Assembly: GCF_039839375.1 (NCBI RefSeq)
Contig: NZ_JBDOQU010000021.1
Span: 1 to 63,612 of the forward strand
DNA: 63,612 nucleotides
Source of the DNA: JBDOQU01 sp039839375
GTDB taxonomy: Bacteria; Pseudomonadota; Alphaproteobacteria; DSM-16000; Inquilinaceae
Reading direction: 5' to 3'
Shown: piece after piece, positions 24,362-32,885 of the stretch
How the letters are laid out: the number at the start of each line of letters is the position of its first letter
Position numbering within the stretch: the stretch's first letter is position 1
Notes under the pieces: model-generated
Told to the model about the DNA's origin: nothing
The model's database searches: none
Seen by the model: the letters and a program-made list of their open reading frames with translations, nothing else
Position numbers and translations under genes: made by a program

Positions 24362-24949
24362 TCACAGTGAGTCTATTTCGCCTATCAGCAAATTTGCAGT
24401 CTGGCTTAGGCCTGCGCTCTCCATCTTCAGAATCAGATTCTCCGCATCGAGTTGAGGTCTGTTGAACCGCTGGCGCATTGTGCGGAGTGCTGCGACTGCA
24501 CCGGGGGGATCAAGGTCGATCGCGTCTGCCAGGAATTTATCTGTCGTTGAGACGATGATGTCGAACGAGGCGATGTAACCCGTCGGAAAATGTTTCGTGT
24601 TTTCCGTCACGATGACAGAGGATCGCGCCTGGATAGCCGCGGCGAGAACGTGACGATCATCCTTATCCGGCAATTCGCATTCCGGAATCAGATATTCGTA
24701 TCTTTCGGTCATTGCTTCTGGAAAGGCGCGCTTGATTGCATCGCAATGACGGTTGGCGATGGCTTCCGGATCTGCGATTCCCCGCTGCCGGAGGATGGAA
24801 CAGATGGCGCGTTCCGCCTCGGCAAGGATTTCGGCGGACCAGCGGGGGCGGAAGAATCCCGCCTCCGCCAGACTCAGGACCATGTTGCGCGGCAAGGCTC
24901 CCGCTAACACGCATGCATCGATCGTTGCCGTGTAGCGATTTGCTCTCAT
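24362..24949 (-). CDS. PIN-domain protein (candidate VapC-like toxin)
   Basis: A 195-residue PIN-fold ribonuclease candidate. D11 (IDACVLAG), an acidic residue at E40 or E44, D97/D98 (LPDKDDRHVLAAA) and the VTENTKHFP segment with N117 form the expected metal-binding centre. The C-terminal 50 residues extend beyond a minimal VapC. It is 13 bp downstream of an HTH gene, making a type II toxin-antitoxin arrangement with the antitoxin first. The pair separates two puuA paralogues and has lower G+C than its surroundings by eye, consistent with acquisition. Confidence 0.8.
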   Translation of the reverse strand: MRANRYTATIDACVLAGALPRNMVLSLAEAGFFRPRWSAEILAEAERAICSILRQRGIADPEAIANRHCDAIKRAFPEAMTERYEYLIPECELPDKDDRHVLAAAIQARSSVIVTENTKHFPTGYIASFDIIVSTTDKFLADAIDLDPPGAVAALRTMRQRFNRPQLDAENLILKMESAGLSQTANLLIGEIDSL

Positions 24950-24962
24950 TCTGGCCGCAGCG

Positions 24963-25421
24963 TTAGATCAGGTCCGCGTCCAGGGCGGCCAGATCGTCCA
25001 GGGCCTTCGACCGATCGGCATCGCGTTTCCGCTTGTAGTCGAACAGGTCCTGCGCGCGAATCCGCCGGTGACGGCCGACCATCTCGTGGGCAATCTTCTT
25101 TTGCTCCAGAAGCTTGATCAGATGGGGTCTGGAAATATTCAAGAGGTCGGCGGCCTGTTGCGTCGTCAGCATCTCCTCGGTGGGGACTATGGTGACCGCT
25201 CGTCCACTGCCCACGTACCGCAGCAAGGTCATGAAGGAGCGCGCCAAAGCGGGCGCCAGCACAACATCCGCCCGTGTCCCGGCATTGATGGCAAGTTTCA
25301 GTTGCGTCGGCTCATTGTCCTTGATGGTGCCCGCGAGGATTTGGCGAAGCTGATTGGCGCTCTCGATCTCTGCGCTGGACGGCATCCGATCATCGAAAAT
25401 TCGAGCTTTTGCAGCGGCCAT
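24963..25421 (-). CDS. Helix-turn-helix (excisionase-type) antitoxin partner of the PIN protein
   Basis: A 152-residue protein whose C-terminal half (about 83-130) is an excisionase-family helix-turn-helix (LTTQQAADLLNISRPHLIKL, then a basic wing HRRIRAQDLF). The N-terminal half is a helical region likely to bind and neutralise the PIN protein. Two adjacent ATGs follow GGAG; I chose 25421, where spacing is better, over 25424. A longer in-frame extension is out of context. Inverted and direct repeats upstream (25434-25466) suggest autoregulation. Confidence 0.78.
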   Translation of the reverse strand: MAAAKARIFDDRMPSSAEIESANQLRQILAGTIKDNEPTQLKLAINAGTRADVVLAPALARSFMTLLRYVGSGRAVTIVPTEEMLTTQQAADLLNISRPHLIKLLEQKKIAHEMVGRHRRIRAQDLFDYKRKRDADRSKALDDLAALDADLI

Positions 25422-25433
25422 CATCCTCTCCTT

Positions 25434-25466
25434 TGTGCGTGAGCACACAATATGCGTATCGCGTAT
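25434..25466 (-). promoter_or_regulatory. Operator-like repeats upstream of the PIN/HTH pair
   Basis: An inverted repeat TGTGC-GTGA-GCACA (25434-25447) lies just upstream of the antitoxin ribosome site. Beyond it, GCGTAT is directly repeated at 25454-25459 and 25461-25466. These are plausible binding sites for the antitoxin. Confidence 0.45.
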
Positions 25467-25648
25467 ATTCGAAACAAACGCAACAACGAAACAAGCTGAC
25501 GATCGGCTTGTTCCGATGCGTCCACACGCCCGAAGCGACCTGCTCCGCCGAGACGCTGGCGCTTTGACGGCGCTTGCGGCCATAATCACGGCGGTTTCAA
25601 CAATTTCAGAGGCGTGTTTTGGATTCCGGCAGCGAACCCAAGGAACCG

Positions 25649-26980
25649 ATGCAGTCATTCATCGAAGAGCATCGGATCACGGAGGTCGAATGTCTCGTCC
25701 CCGACATGAACGGCATCGCGCGGGGCAAGATCCTGCCCGACGAGAAGTTCCTCCGCAGCCTGGATCATCGGGGGCTGCGCATCCCGGAATCCATCTTCGT
25801 CCAGACCGTCACCGGGGAATATCCTGACGAGGACGTCACCGACGACGCGACGATCGACGTCTACATGGTGCCCGACCCCAACACCATCCGGCCTGTCCCC
25901 TGGTATGAGGAGCCGACCGCCCAGGTGATCTGCGACTGCGTCTACGCAAACGGATCGTCGGTCGAGATCTCGCCCAGGCACGTCCTGCGCCGGGTGCTGA
26001 AGCTTTATGAGGAAAAGGGCTGGAAGCCCGTCGTCGCGCCGGAACTGGAATTCTTCCTGGTCGCGATGAACAAGGATCCGGACTACCCGCTGGTCCCACC
26101 GATCGGCCGGTCGGGCCGGCCAGAGACGGGGCGCCAGGCCTACGGCATCGACGCGGTCAACGAATTCGATCCGATCTTCGAGCAGATGTACGATTGGTGC
26201 GAGGCGATGGGCATCGATGTCGACACGCTGTCGCACGAGGCCGGGGCCGCGCAGATCGAGGTCAATTTCAACCATGGCGACCCGCTGGAGCAGGCGGACC
26301 AGGTGCTGCTGTTCAAGCGCACCATGCGGGAGGCCGCCCTTCGCCACAACGTCTACGCCACCTTCATGGCCAAGCCGATGCAGCGGGAGCCGGGCTCGGC
26401 CATGCACCTGCACCAGAGCGTCGTGGACCTGGAGACCGGCCGGAACCTGTTTTCCGACGATGACGGGGAGAACAGCGCGCTCCTGCTTTCCTGCATTGCC
26501 GGGCTCCAGAAATACGTGCCCGCCGCGATGCCGCTCTTCGCGCCGAACGTGAACTCCTATCGCAGGCTCGATCCCGAAAGCGACGCGCCGATCAACGTCC
26601 ATTGGGGCTTCGACAACCGCACCACGGGCTTCCGCGTGCCGGTCAGCGAACCCAACGCCCGCCGGGTGGAGAACCGGGTCGCCGGGGCCGACGCCAACCC
26701 CTACCTGATGATCGCGGGCTCGCTCGCCTGCGCTTATCTGGGCATGACCCACGGGCTTGAGCCGTCGAACCCGGTGATGGGCAGCGCCAAGAAGCTGGCC
26801 TTCACCCTGCCGCGCCACCTGTACGATTCCCTGAACAAGTTCAACGCGTCCAAGCCCCTGCGCGAGGTGCTGGGCGACAAGTTCATGGACGCCGTCTGGT
26901 ACGTGAAGCTGGCGGAATACGACGCCTACCATCAGGTCATCAGTTCCTGGGAACGCGAGAACCTGCTGCTCAACGTATGA
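25649..26980 (+). CDS. puuA: Gamma-glutamylputrescine synthetase-like (glutamine synthetase family), copy B
   Basis: A 443-residue glutamine synthetase-fold ligase related to PuuA but distinct from copy A. Metal and substrate motifs are seen in PELEFFLVA, QIEVNFNHGD, GSAMHLHQS and RRVENRVAGADANPYLM. It opens IEEHRITEVECLVPDMNGIA, also typical. The amine ligated cannot be read from sequence; putrescine, spermidine or another amine is possible. I chose the ATG at 25649 behind AAGGA; a TTG at 25619 would add ten residues. It is transcribed divergently from the PIN/HTH pair, which sits between it and copy A. Confidence 0.84.
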   Translation: MQSFIEEHRITEVECLVPDMNGIARGKILPDEKFLRSLDHRGLRIPESIFVQTVTGEYPDEDVTDDATIDVYMVPDPNTIRPVPWYEEPTAQVICDCVYANGSSVEISPRHVLRRVLKLYEEKGWKPVVAPELEFFLVAMNKDPDYPLVPPIGRSGRPETGRQAYGIDAVNEFDPIFEQMYDWCEAMGIDVDTLSHEAGAAQIEVNFNHGDPLEQADQVLLFKRTMREAALRHNVYATFMAKPMQREPGSAMHLHQSVVDLETGRNLFSDDDGENSALLLSCIAGLQKYVPAAMPLFAPNVNSYRRLDPESDAPINVHWGFDNRTTGFRVPVSEPNARRVENRVAGADANPYLMIAGSLACAYLGMTHGLEPSNPVMGSAKKLAFTLPRHLYDSLNKFNASKPLREVLGDKFMDAVWYVKLAEYDAYHQVISSWERENLLLNV

Positions 26981-27016
26981 GCGGGTGGGGCTGCCGGGAA
27001 TCATGATGGGCTGAGG

Positions 27017-27556
27017 ATGCTGGGAGTGGGATATCTGGGGCGCGGCGGTCGCCGCCGTCGGGTCGAGGGTGAGATCGAACGATCCATGCGTCGGCTGTAC
27101 GGCTATGCCGTCAGCCTGACCGGCGACCGCGACGCCGCGCAGGACCTCCTCCATGACGGCATCGTACGGGCGCTGGCCGCCCGAACGACCCCCCGGGACG
27201 ACGCCGCGCTTCGGGCCTGGCTGTTTCGGATCGTGAGGAACGTCTGGATCGACCATCATCGGCGCGAGATCGGTCGCCCGCTTGCCGGCGACGGCGACCC
27301 CGCGGACCGGTGGGACGGCGAAACCGCCGTCGTCAACGTCATCGCCGTGCGCCAGGGGCTCGACCGGCTGTCTCCGGAACATCGGGAGGTCATCGCGCTC
27401 GTCGACCTTGCCGGCTTTCCCTATGCGGAGGTCGCCACCATATTGGAGACGCCGGTCGGCACGGTGATGAGCCGCCTGAGCCGTGCCCGAAGTTCGCTTC
27501 TGGGCGTTTTGAGGGGAAACAACGTCCGGCCCTTGCGGATGAATCGAAGACCATGA
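27017..27556 (+). CDS. ECF-family RNA polymerase sigma factor
   Basis: A 179-residue sigma-70-type ECF factor with region 2 at about 25-85 (RLYGYAVSLTGDRDAAQDLL, AWLFRIVRNVWIDHHR) and region 4 at about 112-160 (LSPEHREVIALVDLAGFPYA, VGTVMSRLSRAR). It overlaps the next gene by four bases (ATGA), and that gene encodes a membrane anti-sigma factor, so both are coupled. It probably activates the sulfite oxidase/cytochrome genes that follow, though no matching promoter was identified. An internal Met near residue 24 is an alternative start. Confidence 0.9.
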   Translation: MLGVGYLGRGGRRRRVEGEIERSMRRLYGYAVSLTGDRDAAQDLLHDGIVRALAARTTPRDDAALRAWLFRIVRNVWIDHHRREIGRPLAGDGDPADRWDGETAVVNVIAVRQGLDRLSPEHREVIALVDLAGFPYAEVATILETPVGTVMSRLSRARSSLLGVLRGNNVRPLRMNRRP

Positions 27557-28353
27557 ACGCGGCCGCCATGAACGAGCCTGACTGGCAGGAAATCAACGCC
27601 TATGTGGATGGCGAACTGGATGCCGACGCCGCGGCGCGGGTCGCCGCCGGCGCGGCTTCCGATCCCCGTCTGGCAGCGCGGATCGCCGAACTGACGCGGT
27701 TGAAGGCCGCCAGCATCGCCGCCCTCGACGCGGGACCGATCGCCGGGTTGCCGCCGCTGGCGGATCGATCGCGCTCTCGGTCATTCCGCCCCGTCGCATG
27801 GGCGGCGACGATCCTTCTTCTGCTCGCGGTAGGGGCTGGCGCGGCGATCCATCTGACGGCGGCCGAAGGGCAGGGCGATCTCAGGACGATCGCGATGGCC
27901 GAGCATGCCGCCTGGCTGGAAAGGGATGCGGAAGCCGACCCTCTGCGCGCCGCCGGGATGGCGGCGGCCGCGACGATCCCGCCGCGGGGCGTTCCCGACC
28001 TTTCCGGCCTTCGCCTGTGGGTGTCCGACATGACGGTTTCCGCCACCGGAGAGGCGGCTGGGTTGTTCGTCGGCTATTCCGGCACGCGCGGCTGCCGGCT
28101 CGGTCTATGGATCGGCGCGGCGTCCGGGGACGCGCCGCAAAGACCGGTCAAGGAGATCGACGGCCTGCGGACGGCCGTCTGGCGCGTCGGGGAAACCGGC
28201 TACGCGCTGGTCGCCGAAGGCATGGCCCTCGATCGTTTCGATGCGGTGGTCGATCTGGTCGAGGAATTCAGCCGTCATTCCGACGATGGGGTCGCGGACG
28301 ACACGGTCCTGGCCCGAAACGGCGACCCGGCGAACGCTCCCTGCATCGGCTGA
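27553..28353 (+). CDS. Transmembrane anti-sigma factor
   Basis: A 266-residue protein starting at the ATG that overlaps the sigma factor stop. The cytoplasmic N-terminal region (EPDWQEINAYVDGELDADAA) is the typical anti-sigma interaction segment, lacking the ZAS cysteine/histidine motif. A single membrane helix spans about 80-101. The C-terminal region of about 160 residues is periplasmic and contains WVSDMTVSATGEAAGLFVGY. The protein would hold the ECF sigma until an envelope signal is sensed. The pair is a standard sigma/anti-sigma operon. Confidence 0.85.
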   Translation: MNAAAMNEPDWQEINAYVDGELDADAAARVAAGAASDPRLAARIAELTRLKAASIAALDAGPIAGLPPLADRSRSRSFRPVAWAATILLLLAVGAGAAIHLTAAEGQGDLRTIAMAEHAAWLERDAEADPLRAAGMAAAATIPPRGVPDLSGLRLWVSDMTVSATGEAAGLFVGYSGTRGCRLGLWIGAASGDAPQRPVKEIDGLRTAVWRVGETGYALVAEGMALDRFDAVVDLVEEFSRHSDDGVADDTVLARNGDPANAPCIG

Positions 28354-28490
28354 CGCCCCGGTATTTCCTGCCTCCGGTATTTTTCAGGCGTCATGGAATA
28401 AATCCCCGCTTTTTCCGGTCTCTTCTTCCGCGTCCGGGGGCTTTCGCCCATTCGCGGATGGCCAGAACGACAAGAAGGAGGGAGAGGGGA

Positions 28491-29837
28491 ATGTCCCATA
28501 TCGACGATCGCCGGCCGGCGAAATCGCCGCTGTCGCCCCAGGATATCCGGGAAGCCTATGCCGACCAGCCCGACGAGGCGGATCGGATCGTCTTCGGACG
28601 GGTCGCCCATGGCGACCGTCGTGGATTCCTCAAGGGCGCCGGCCTCGCGACGATGACGGCGATGCTGGGCGCGGCCATCCCTTTCCATCGTTACATGCCG
28701 TCGGGGCTCATCCCCGCCGCCTACGCCCAGGACACCGGCATCGACCTCATGACCGGGAAGGACGGGCTGAGCCTCCTCAGCGACCGGCCGCTGAACGCGG
28801 AGACGCCGGCTCACCTCCTCGATGACGATGTGACGCCCTATTCCCGGCACTTCGTCCGCTTCAACGGGCTTGTTCCGCAGACGGCGCTGGACCAGAACGC
28901 CGAAGGGTGGCGCCTGACGATCGACGGTGAGGTCGACACGCCGCTGGAACTCACGATCGACGACCTGAAGAACAATTTCGAACCCGTCACCCGGCAGATG
29001 TGGCTCGAATGCGGCGGCAACGGCCGCGCGTTCTACCAGCCCGGCGCCTCGGGCAACCAATGGTCGGTCGGCGCGATCGCCAACGCCGAATGGACCGGCG
29101 TGCGGCTGCGCGACGTGCTGGACGCGGCGGGCGTGAAGCCGTCGGCGGTCTATACCGCGCACTATGGCAACGACGTTCATCTCTCCGGCGATGTGGAGAA
29201 GGTCGTCATTTCGCGCGGCGTTCCCATCGAAAAGGCGATGGAGCCGGAGAACATGATCGCCTGGGCGATGAATGGCGAACCCGTCCCGGCCCTCCACGGT
29301 TTTCCGCTGCGGCTGCTGATCGGGGGCTATCCCGGGTCGGCGTCGCAGAAGTTCCTCAATCGCATCTGGGTGCGGAATCAGGTCCATGACGGGCCGAAGA
29401 TGACGGGATATTCCTACCGGCTGCCGGCCTACCCGGTCGCTCCGGGAATCGAGGTGCCGGAGGAGGATATGGAGATCCTCACAGTCATGCCGGTGAAGTC
29501 GCTCATCACATTCCCGGAAAGCGGCGCGCAGGCCCCCGTCGGCCAGCCGACTGAAATCCGCGGCCACGCCTGGGCCGGCGCGGGCGACGTGGCGGCGATG
29601 CATGTGTCGGTGGATTTCGGCCAGACCTGGCAGGAAGCCGCGCTCGACGCTCCGCCGAACAAATATGCGTGGCAGCGGTGGCGGGCCGACATCACCCTCC
29701 CGGAAGCCGGCTATTACGAGGTGTGGGCGAGGGCAACCGACGGCGAGGGCAAGATGCAGCCGCCCGTCGTGCCCGGCTGGAATCCCCGCGGCTACGGCAA
29801 CAACATGATCCATCGGATCGCCGTTTTCGCGGTCTGA
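28491..29837 (+). CDS. Molybdenum sulfite oxidase/dehydrogenase-family protein (SorA/SoxC-like)
   Basis: A 448-residue precursor. A Tat signal is visible (DRRGFLKGAGLATMTAMLGA, 42-61), consistent with export of a folded molybdopterin enzyme. C174 in MWLECGGNGR is the molybdenum ligand. The C-terminal part (about 340-445) is the Mo-co dimerisation, Ig-like domain. It should oxidise sulfite, or a related sulfur compound, to sulfate in the periplasm. AAGGAGG precedes the ATG at 28491. The next gene is a cytochrome c, the expected electron acceptor, and a sigma/anti-sigma pair lies just upstream. Confidence 0.9.
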   Translation: MSHIDDRRPAKSPLSPQDIREAYADQPDEADRIVFGRVAHGDRRGFLKGAGLATMTAMLGAAIPFHRYMPSGLIPAAYAQDTGIDLMTGKDGLSLLSDRPLNAETPAHLLDDDVTPYSRHFVRFNGLVPQTALDQNAEGWRLTIDGEVDTPLELTIDDLKNNFEPVTRQMWLECGGNGRAFYQPGASGNQWSVGAIANAEWTGVRLRDVLDAAGVKPSAVYTAHYGNDVHLSGDVEKVVISRGVPIEKAMEPENMIAWAMNGEPVPALHGFPLRLLIGGYPGSASQKFLNRIWVRNQVHDGPKMTGYSYRLPAYPVAPGIEVPEEDMEILTVMPVKSLITFPESGAQAPVGQPTEIRGHAWAGAGDVAAMHVSVDFGQTWQEAALDAPPNKYAWQRWRADITLPEAGYYEVWARATDGEGKMQPPVVPGWNPRGYGNNMIHRIAVFAV

Positions 29838-29849
29838 TCCCGACTCCGT

Positions 29850-29878
29850 CCCATGGCCGCCGCGCGGGCGGCCATGGG
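29850..29878 (+). other. 12-bp perfect hairpin between sulfite oxidase and cytochrome genes
   Basis: CCCATGGCCGCC pairs perfectly with GGCGGCCATGGG around a 5-base loop, 12 bp after the sulfite oxidase stop. There is no T-run. It could stabilise the upstream message or reduce expression of the cytochrome relative to the enzyme. Confidence 0.7.
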
Positions 29879-29915
29879 AGAATCTTCCCGAAGAAACACG
29901 GAAACCGGTTTATTC

Positions 29916-30476
29916 ATGGCGCAGCATCTTATTGCGTTCGGCGTGGCGGTCGTCCTGTCGGCGGCGGTCGGCGGCGGCGGTCACTGGGCGGTGACGCGGT
30001 ACGCGGAACAATGGGCGATCGACCGGCAGGCGGCGCGGGAAGCCGCATTGCTGGCCGAGCAGCAGGCCGAGGCGGAACGGCAGGCGACGGCGGAGGCCGA
30101 ACGGGCGGCCGCCGAGGCCGCCGAAGCGGAGGCGCGCCGTCGCCAGGTCGCCGAAATGGCGCGTTCCGCCGATAGCGGCGGCTTCAATCCGATGGCCCGC
30201 GCCGCCGCCCCCATAGCGGGGATGGCGGCCGGCCCTTCCACGCCTACCGATCCCGAATTCGGCGACCTGCCGGTTTCCGAGGGCATGGAGGAGACGTTCT
30301 ACCTGTGCTCTGCCTGCCATTCGACGGCTATCATCCGCCAGCAGCACGTTTCCGACGCCCGCTGGGATTATCTCTGGAACTGGATGATCGAGGAGCAGGG
30401 CATGCCCGAACAATCGCCTGAGCAGCGGGAACTGATCCTCTCCTATCTGAAGCGTCATTTCTCATCTGAACGGTGA
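29916..30476 (+). CDS. Membrane-tethered monohaem cytochrome c with Ala/Glu-rich linker
   Basis: A 186-residue protein with an N-terminal membrane anchor at about 5-25, an Ala/Glu/Gln-rich helical stretch at about 36-82 (coiled-coil or rigid stalk), a Gly/Pro/Ala-rich hinge, and a C-terminal haem domain with CSACH at 131-135. M163 is a candidate sixth ligand. It is adjacent to the sulfite oxidase and is its likely electron acceptor, passing electrons towards the respiratory chain. The ATG at 29916 follows a hairpin and lacks a clear ribosome site; upstream in-frame ATGs fall in the hairpin. Confidence 0.8.
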   Translation: MAQHLIAFGVAVVLSAAVGGGGHWAVTRYAEQWAIDRQAAREAALLAEQQAEAERQATAEAERAAAEAAEAEARRRQVAEMARSADSGGFNPMARAAAPIAGMAAGPSTPTDPEFGDLPVSEGMEETFYLCSACHSTAIIRQQHVSDARWDYLWNWMIEEQGMPEQSPEQRELILSYLKRHFSSER

Positions 30477-30480
30477 CTGC

Positions 30481-30509
30481 GGGCGCTACCGGAACGCTCG
30501 ACAGCGCCC
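30481..30509 (+). terminator. Possible terminator hairpin after the cytochrome gene
   Basis: GGGCGCT (30481-30487) and AGCGCCC (30503-30509) pair as a 7-bp stem with a 15-base loop, 4 bp past the stop. No T-run follows, so its efficiency is uncertain. Confidence 0.4.
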
Positions 30510-30695
30510 GCGCCTTCGGACATTATCTCGCCCATGGGCATACCCCTTGGAATCGCGCTTTTCGGCAACCGGCGGTCGCGCCGGGCGGAACTGCTGATCC
30601 TCTGCGCGCGCATCGGCTACAACCCGCCGCGCGGCTGATCCCGCGCGCGTTCAAGCTGACAAATTTCCAAGCATTTCGATACCGGGGGAAGACCC

Positions 30696-32075
30696 ATGAC
30701 CCACATGCAGCGCACCACCGCGGAGTGGAAGCGTCTCAACACGCAGCACCATTTGCCGCCCTTCACCGACCACAAGAGCCTTGCGGGCGAAGGCGGCAGC
30801 CGCATCATCACGAAGGCCGAGGGCGTCTGGCTCTGGGATTCAGACGGCGAGAAGATGCTGGACGGCATGGCCGGCCTGTGGTGCGTCAATGTCGGCTACG
30901 GCCGGGAGGAACTGGCCCGCGCGGCCTATGACCAGTTGCTGGAACTGCCCTTCTACAACACCTTCTTCAAGACCACGACGGTCCCGGTGATCGAACTGTC
31001 GAAGCGTCTGGTCGACCTGACGCCCGAAGGGCTGAACCACGCCTTCTACGCAAATTCGGGGTCGGAGGCGAACGACACCATCGTCCGCATGGTCCGCCAT
31101 TTCTGGAACCTGAAGGGCAAGCACCGGAAGAAGACGATCATCGGCCGGAAGTATGGCTATCACGGCTCGACCATGGTGTCGGTCTCGCTCTGCGGCATGG
31201 ATGCGATGCACGGGCAGGCGGACCTGCCGTTCCCCGGCTTCCACCATGTCATGCCGCCCTACTGGTACGATTTCGGCGGCGGCCATGATGTGGAGGAGTT
31301 CGGCCTGATCGCCGCCCGCGCGATCGAGGATCGGATCAGGGAACTGGGCGCCGACACGGTCGCCGCCGTGATCGCGGAGCCGATCCAGGGCGCCGGCGGC
31401 GTCATCATCCCGCCGGCCAGCTACTGGCCGGAACTCCAGCGCATCTGCAAGGAGTATGACGTGCTGCTGATCGCCGACGAGGTGATCTGCGGGTTCGGCC
31501 GCACCGGCCACTGGTTCGGCTCCGACCTCTACGGCATCAAGCCCGATCTGATGACGCTGGCCAAGGGCATCACGTCCGGCTACGTGCCGCTGTCGGCCGT
31601 GATGGTTGGCGATCGCGTGGCCGAAACGCTGATCGAGGAAGGCGGCGAATTCTATCACGGCTTCACCTATTCCGGGCATCCGGTGGCCGCCGCCGTGGCG
31701 CTGGCCAATCTGGACATCCTGGAGAAGGAGAAGCTGGTCGACCGCGTGCGCACCGAAACCGGGCCCTACCTCCAGCAGAAGATGAGGGAGACGTTCGCCG
31801 ACCATCCGCTGGTCGGGGAGGTGAGGGGCGTCGGCTTCATCGGCGCGATCGAGCTTGTCGAGGACAAGAAGACCCGCAAGCGGTTCCCGAAATACGGGGC
31901 GGTCGGTGCCAAATGCCGCGACCATTGCTTCGCCAACAATCTGGTCATGCGGGCGGTCCGCGACGCCATGGTCTTCTCCCCGCCGCTGACCATGACCAAG
32001 CCGGAGATCGACGAGATGGTCTCCCGCGCCAAGACCGCCATCGACGCCACCGCCCGCGATCTGGGGAAGATGTAA
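30696..32075 (+). CDS. spuC: Putrescine/polyamine-pyruvate aminotransferase (class III)
   Basis: A 459-residue PLP enzyme of the SpuC group, which transfers the amino group of putrescine or related polyamines to pyruvate. D261 (LIADEVICGFGR) and the Schiff-base lysine K290 (LAKGITSGYVPL) are present. The opening MLDGMAGLWCVNVGYG segment is typical. It is separated from the cytochrome by 219 bp with a possible terminator, so it probably has its own promoter, and it lies before the potFGHI importer genes, which supply its substrates. It is a clear paralogue of the aminotransferase at 14139 but more closely of the SpuC type. Confidence 0.88.
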   Translation: MTHMQRTTAEWKRLNTQHHLPPFTDHKSLAGEGGSRIITKAEGVWLWDSDGEKMLDGMAGLWCVNVGYGREELARAAYDQLLELPFYNTFFKTTTVPVIELSKRLVDLTPEGLNHAFYANSGSEANDTIVRMVRHFWNLKGKHRKKTIIGRKYGYHGSTMVSVSLCGMDAMHGQADLPFPGFHHVMPPYWYDFGGGHDVEEFGLIAARAIEDRIRELGADTVAAVIAEPIQGAGGVIIPPASYWPELQRICKEYDVLLIADEVICGFGRTGHWFGSDLYGIKPDLMTLAKGITSGYVPLSAVMVGDRVAETLIEEGGEFYHGFTYSGHPVAAAVALANLDILEKEKLVDRVRTETGPYLQQKMRETFADHPLVGEVRGVGFIGAIELVEDKKTRKRFPKYGAVGAKCRDHCFANNLVMRAVRDAMVFSPPLTMTKPEIDEMVSRAKTAIDATARDLGKM

Positions 32076-32079
32076 CCCC

Positions 32080-32197
32080 GAACCAACCGCCCCTCACCCA
32101 ACCCTCTCCCACGAGGGGAGAGGGCTACCAACGCGACCCTCTCCCCTTGTGGGAGAGGGAGGGACCCGCGAAGCGGGAGGGTGAGGGGAGTTGGTTC
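32080..32197. repeat. Long imperfect palindromic repeat (second dispersed family), copy 2
   Basis: A second copy of the element at 9307-9428. It opens GAACCAACCGCC and ends GTTGGTTC, with the same inner inverted repeats. It starts 4 bp after the aminotransferase stop and may act as a transcript end. Confidence 0.85.
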
Positions 32198-32311
32198 CCC
32201 TTTTCCCTTCCAATTCAATCCACTGCCGAATTTTCCCATCCCGGAAAATTAACACTTGCGCCCAACCCATTATGACTGTCCACTTCGGGTGGAACGGGAG
32301 AGGGAGCGGAT

Positions 32312-32749
32312 GTGTCGGGCAACATCCTGCCGATAGCGATGGCGATAGCCGGCGTTCTGGCGCTGGGCGGCTGCGGCCTGCCCGCGCCCGTCGTCGTCGC
32401 CTCCTACGCCGCCGACGGCGTCAGCGCCGCGGCAACGGGCAGGACCGTGACGGACCATGCGCTGTCCTATGCCACCGGGCAGGATTGCGCGATGCTGCGG
32501 CTGATCGACGGCGTCGCCGCCTGCCATTCCGTCATCGATCAGTGGCATCCGATGCGGCTTCCCAGCGACGCCGCGCCCATAGAGCTGGATCCCCTGCGCT
32601 ATGGCGATGTCGAACGGGTGGCCTGGTCTCCCTGGGCGTCGCCCTCGGCGCGCCGCCGGACCCAAATTCCCGATCACACCCCCGCCTTCACGCCGCCCCT
32701 GCCGCCGCGCAAGCCGGCCGATTTCGCGTTGGTCGCCGGGTTGCGATGA
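32312..32749 (+). CDS. Hypothetical lipoprotein
   Basis: A 145-residue protein with a lipoprotein signal (AGVLALGGC, lipid attached at C21) followed by an Ala-rich region (VASYAADGVSAAATGRTVTD) and a Pro-rich tail. It starts at a GTG (32312) behind GGAG. Two cysteines in the mature part (QDCAMLRLIDGVAAC) could form a disulfide. It resembles a family of short envelope lipoproteins found in alphaproteobacteria; no function is known. It lies alone between the aminotransferase and potF. Confidence 0.7.
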   Translation: MSGNILPIAMAIAGVLALGGCGLPAPVVVASYAADGVSAAATGRTVTDHALSYATGQDCAMLRLIDGVAACHSVIDQWHPMRLPSDAAPIELDPLRYGDVERVAWSPWASPSARRRTQIPDHTPAFTPPLPPRKPADFALVAGLR

Positions 32750-32885
32750 TCCGGTTCTCCTCGCGCTGGTGCCGGCTGATTGTTGACATGGAACGCGCCG
32801 ATGGGTGGAATGACGCGGGTAGGGAAGCTGAAGAAAAACGGGGACGATCATTCCCCAAAGCTCAAACGTCATTAGGGGTGGCTTT

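Noticed and set aside
24280..25480. GTTTCGGATA-like sequences upstream of both puuA copies as further binding sites of the XRE-cupin regulator
   Set aside because: They match the GTTCGGAATA core only with an insertion or deletion and lack the paired half-site, so the link is too weak.
25655..27382. A 575-residue minus-strand frame opposite puuA copy B and the sigma factor
   Set aside because: It is an open antisense frame caused by high G+C. Real domains are on the plus strand and this frame shows none.
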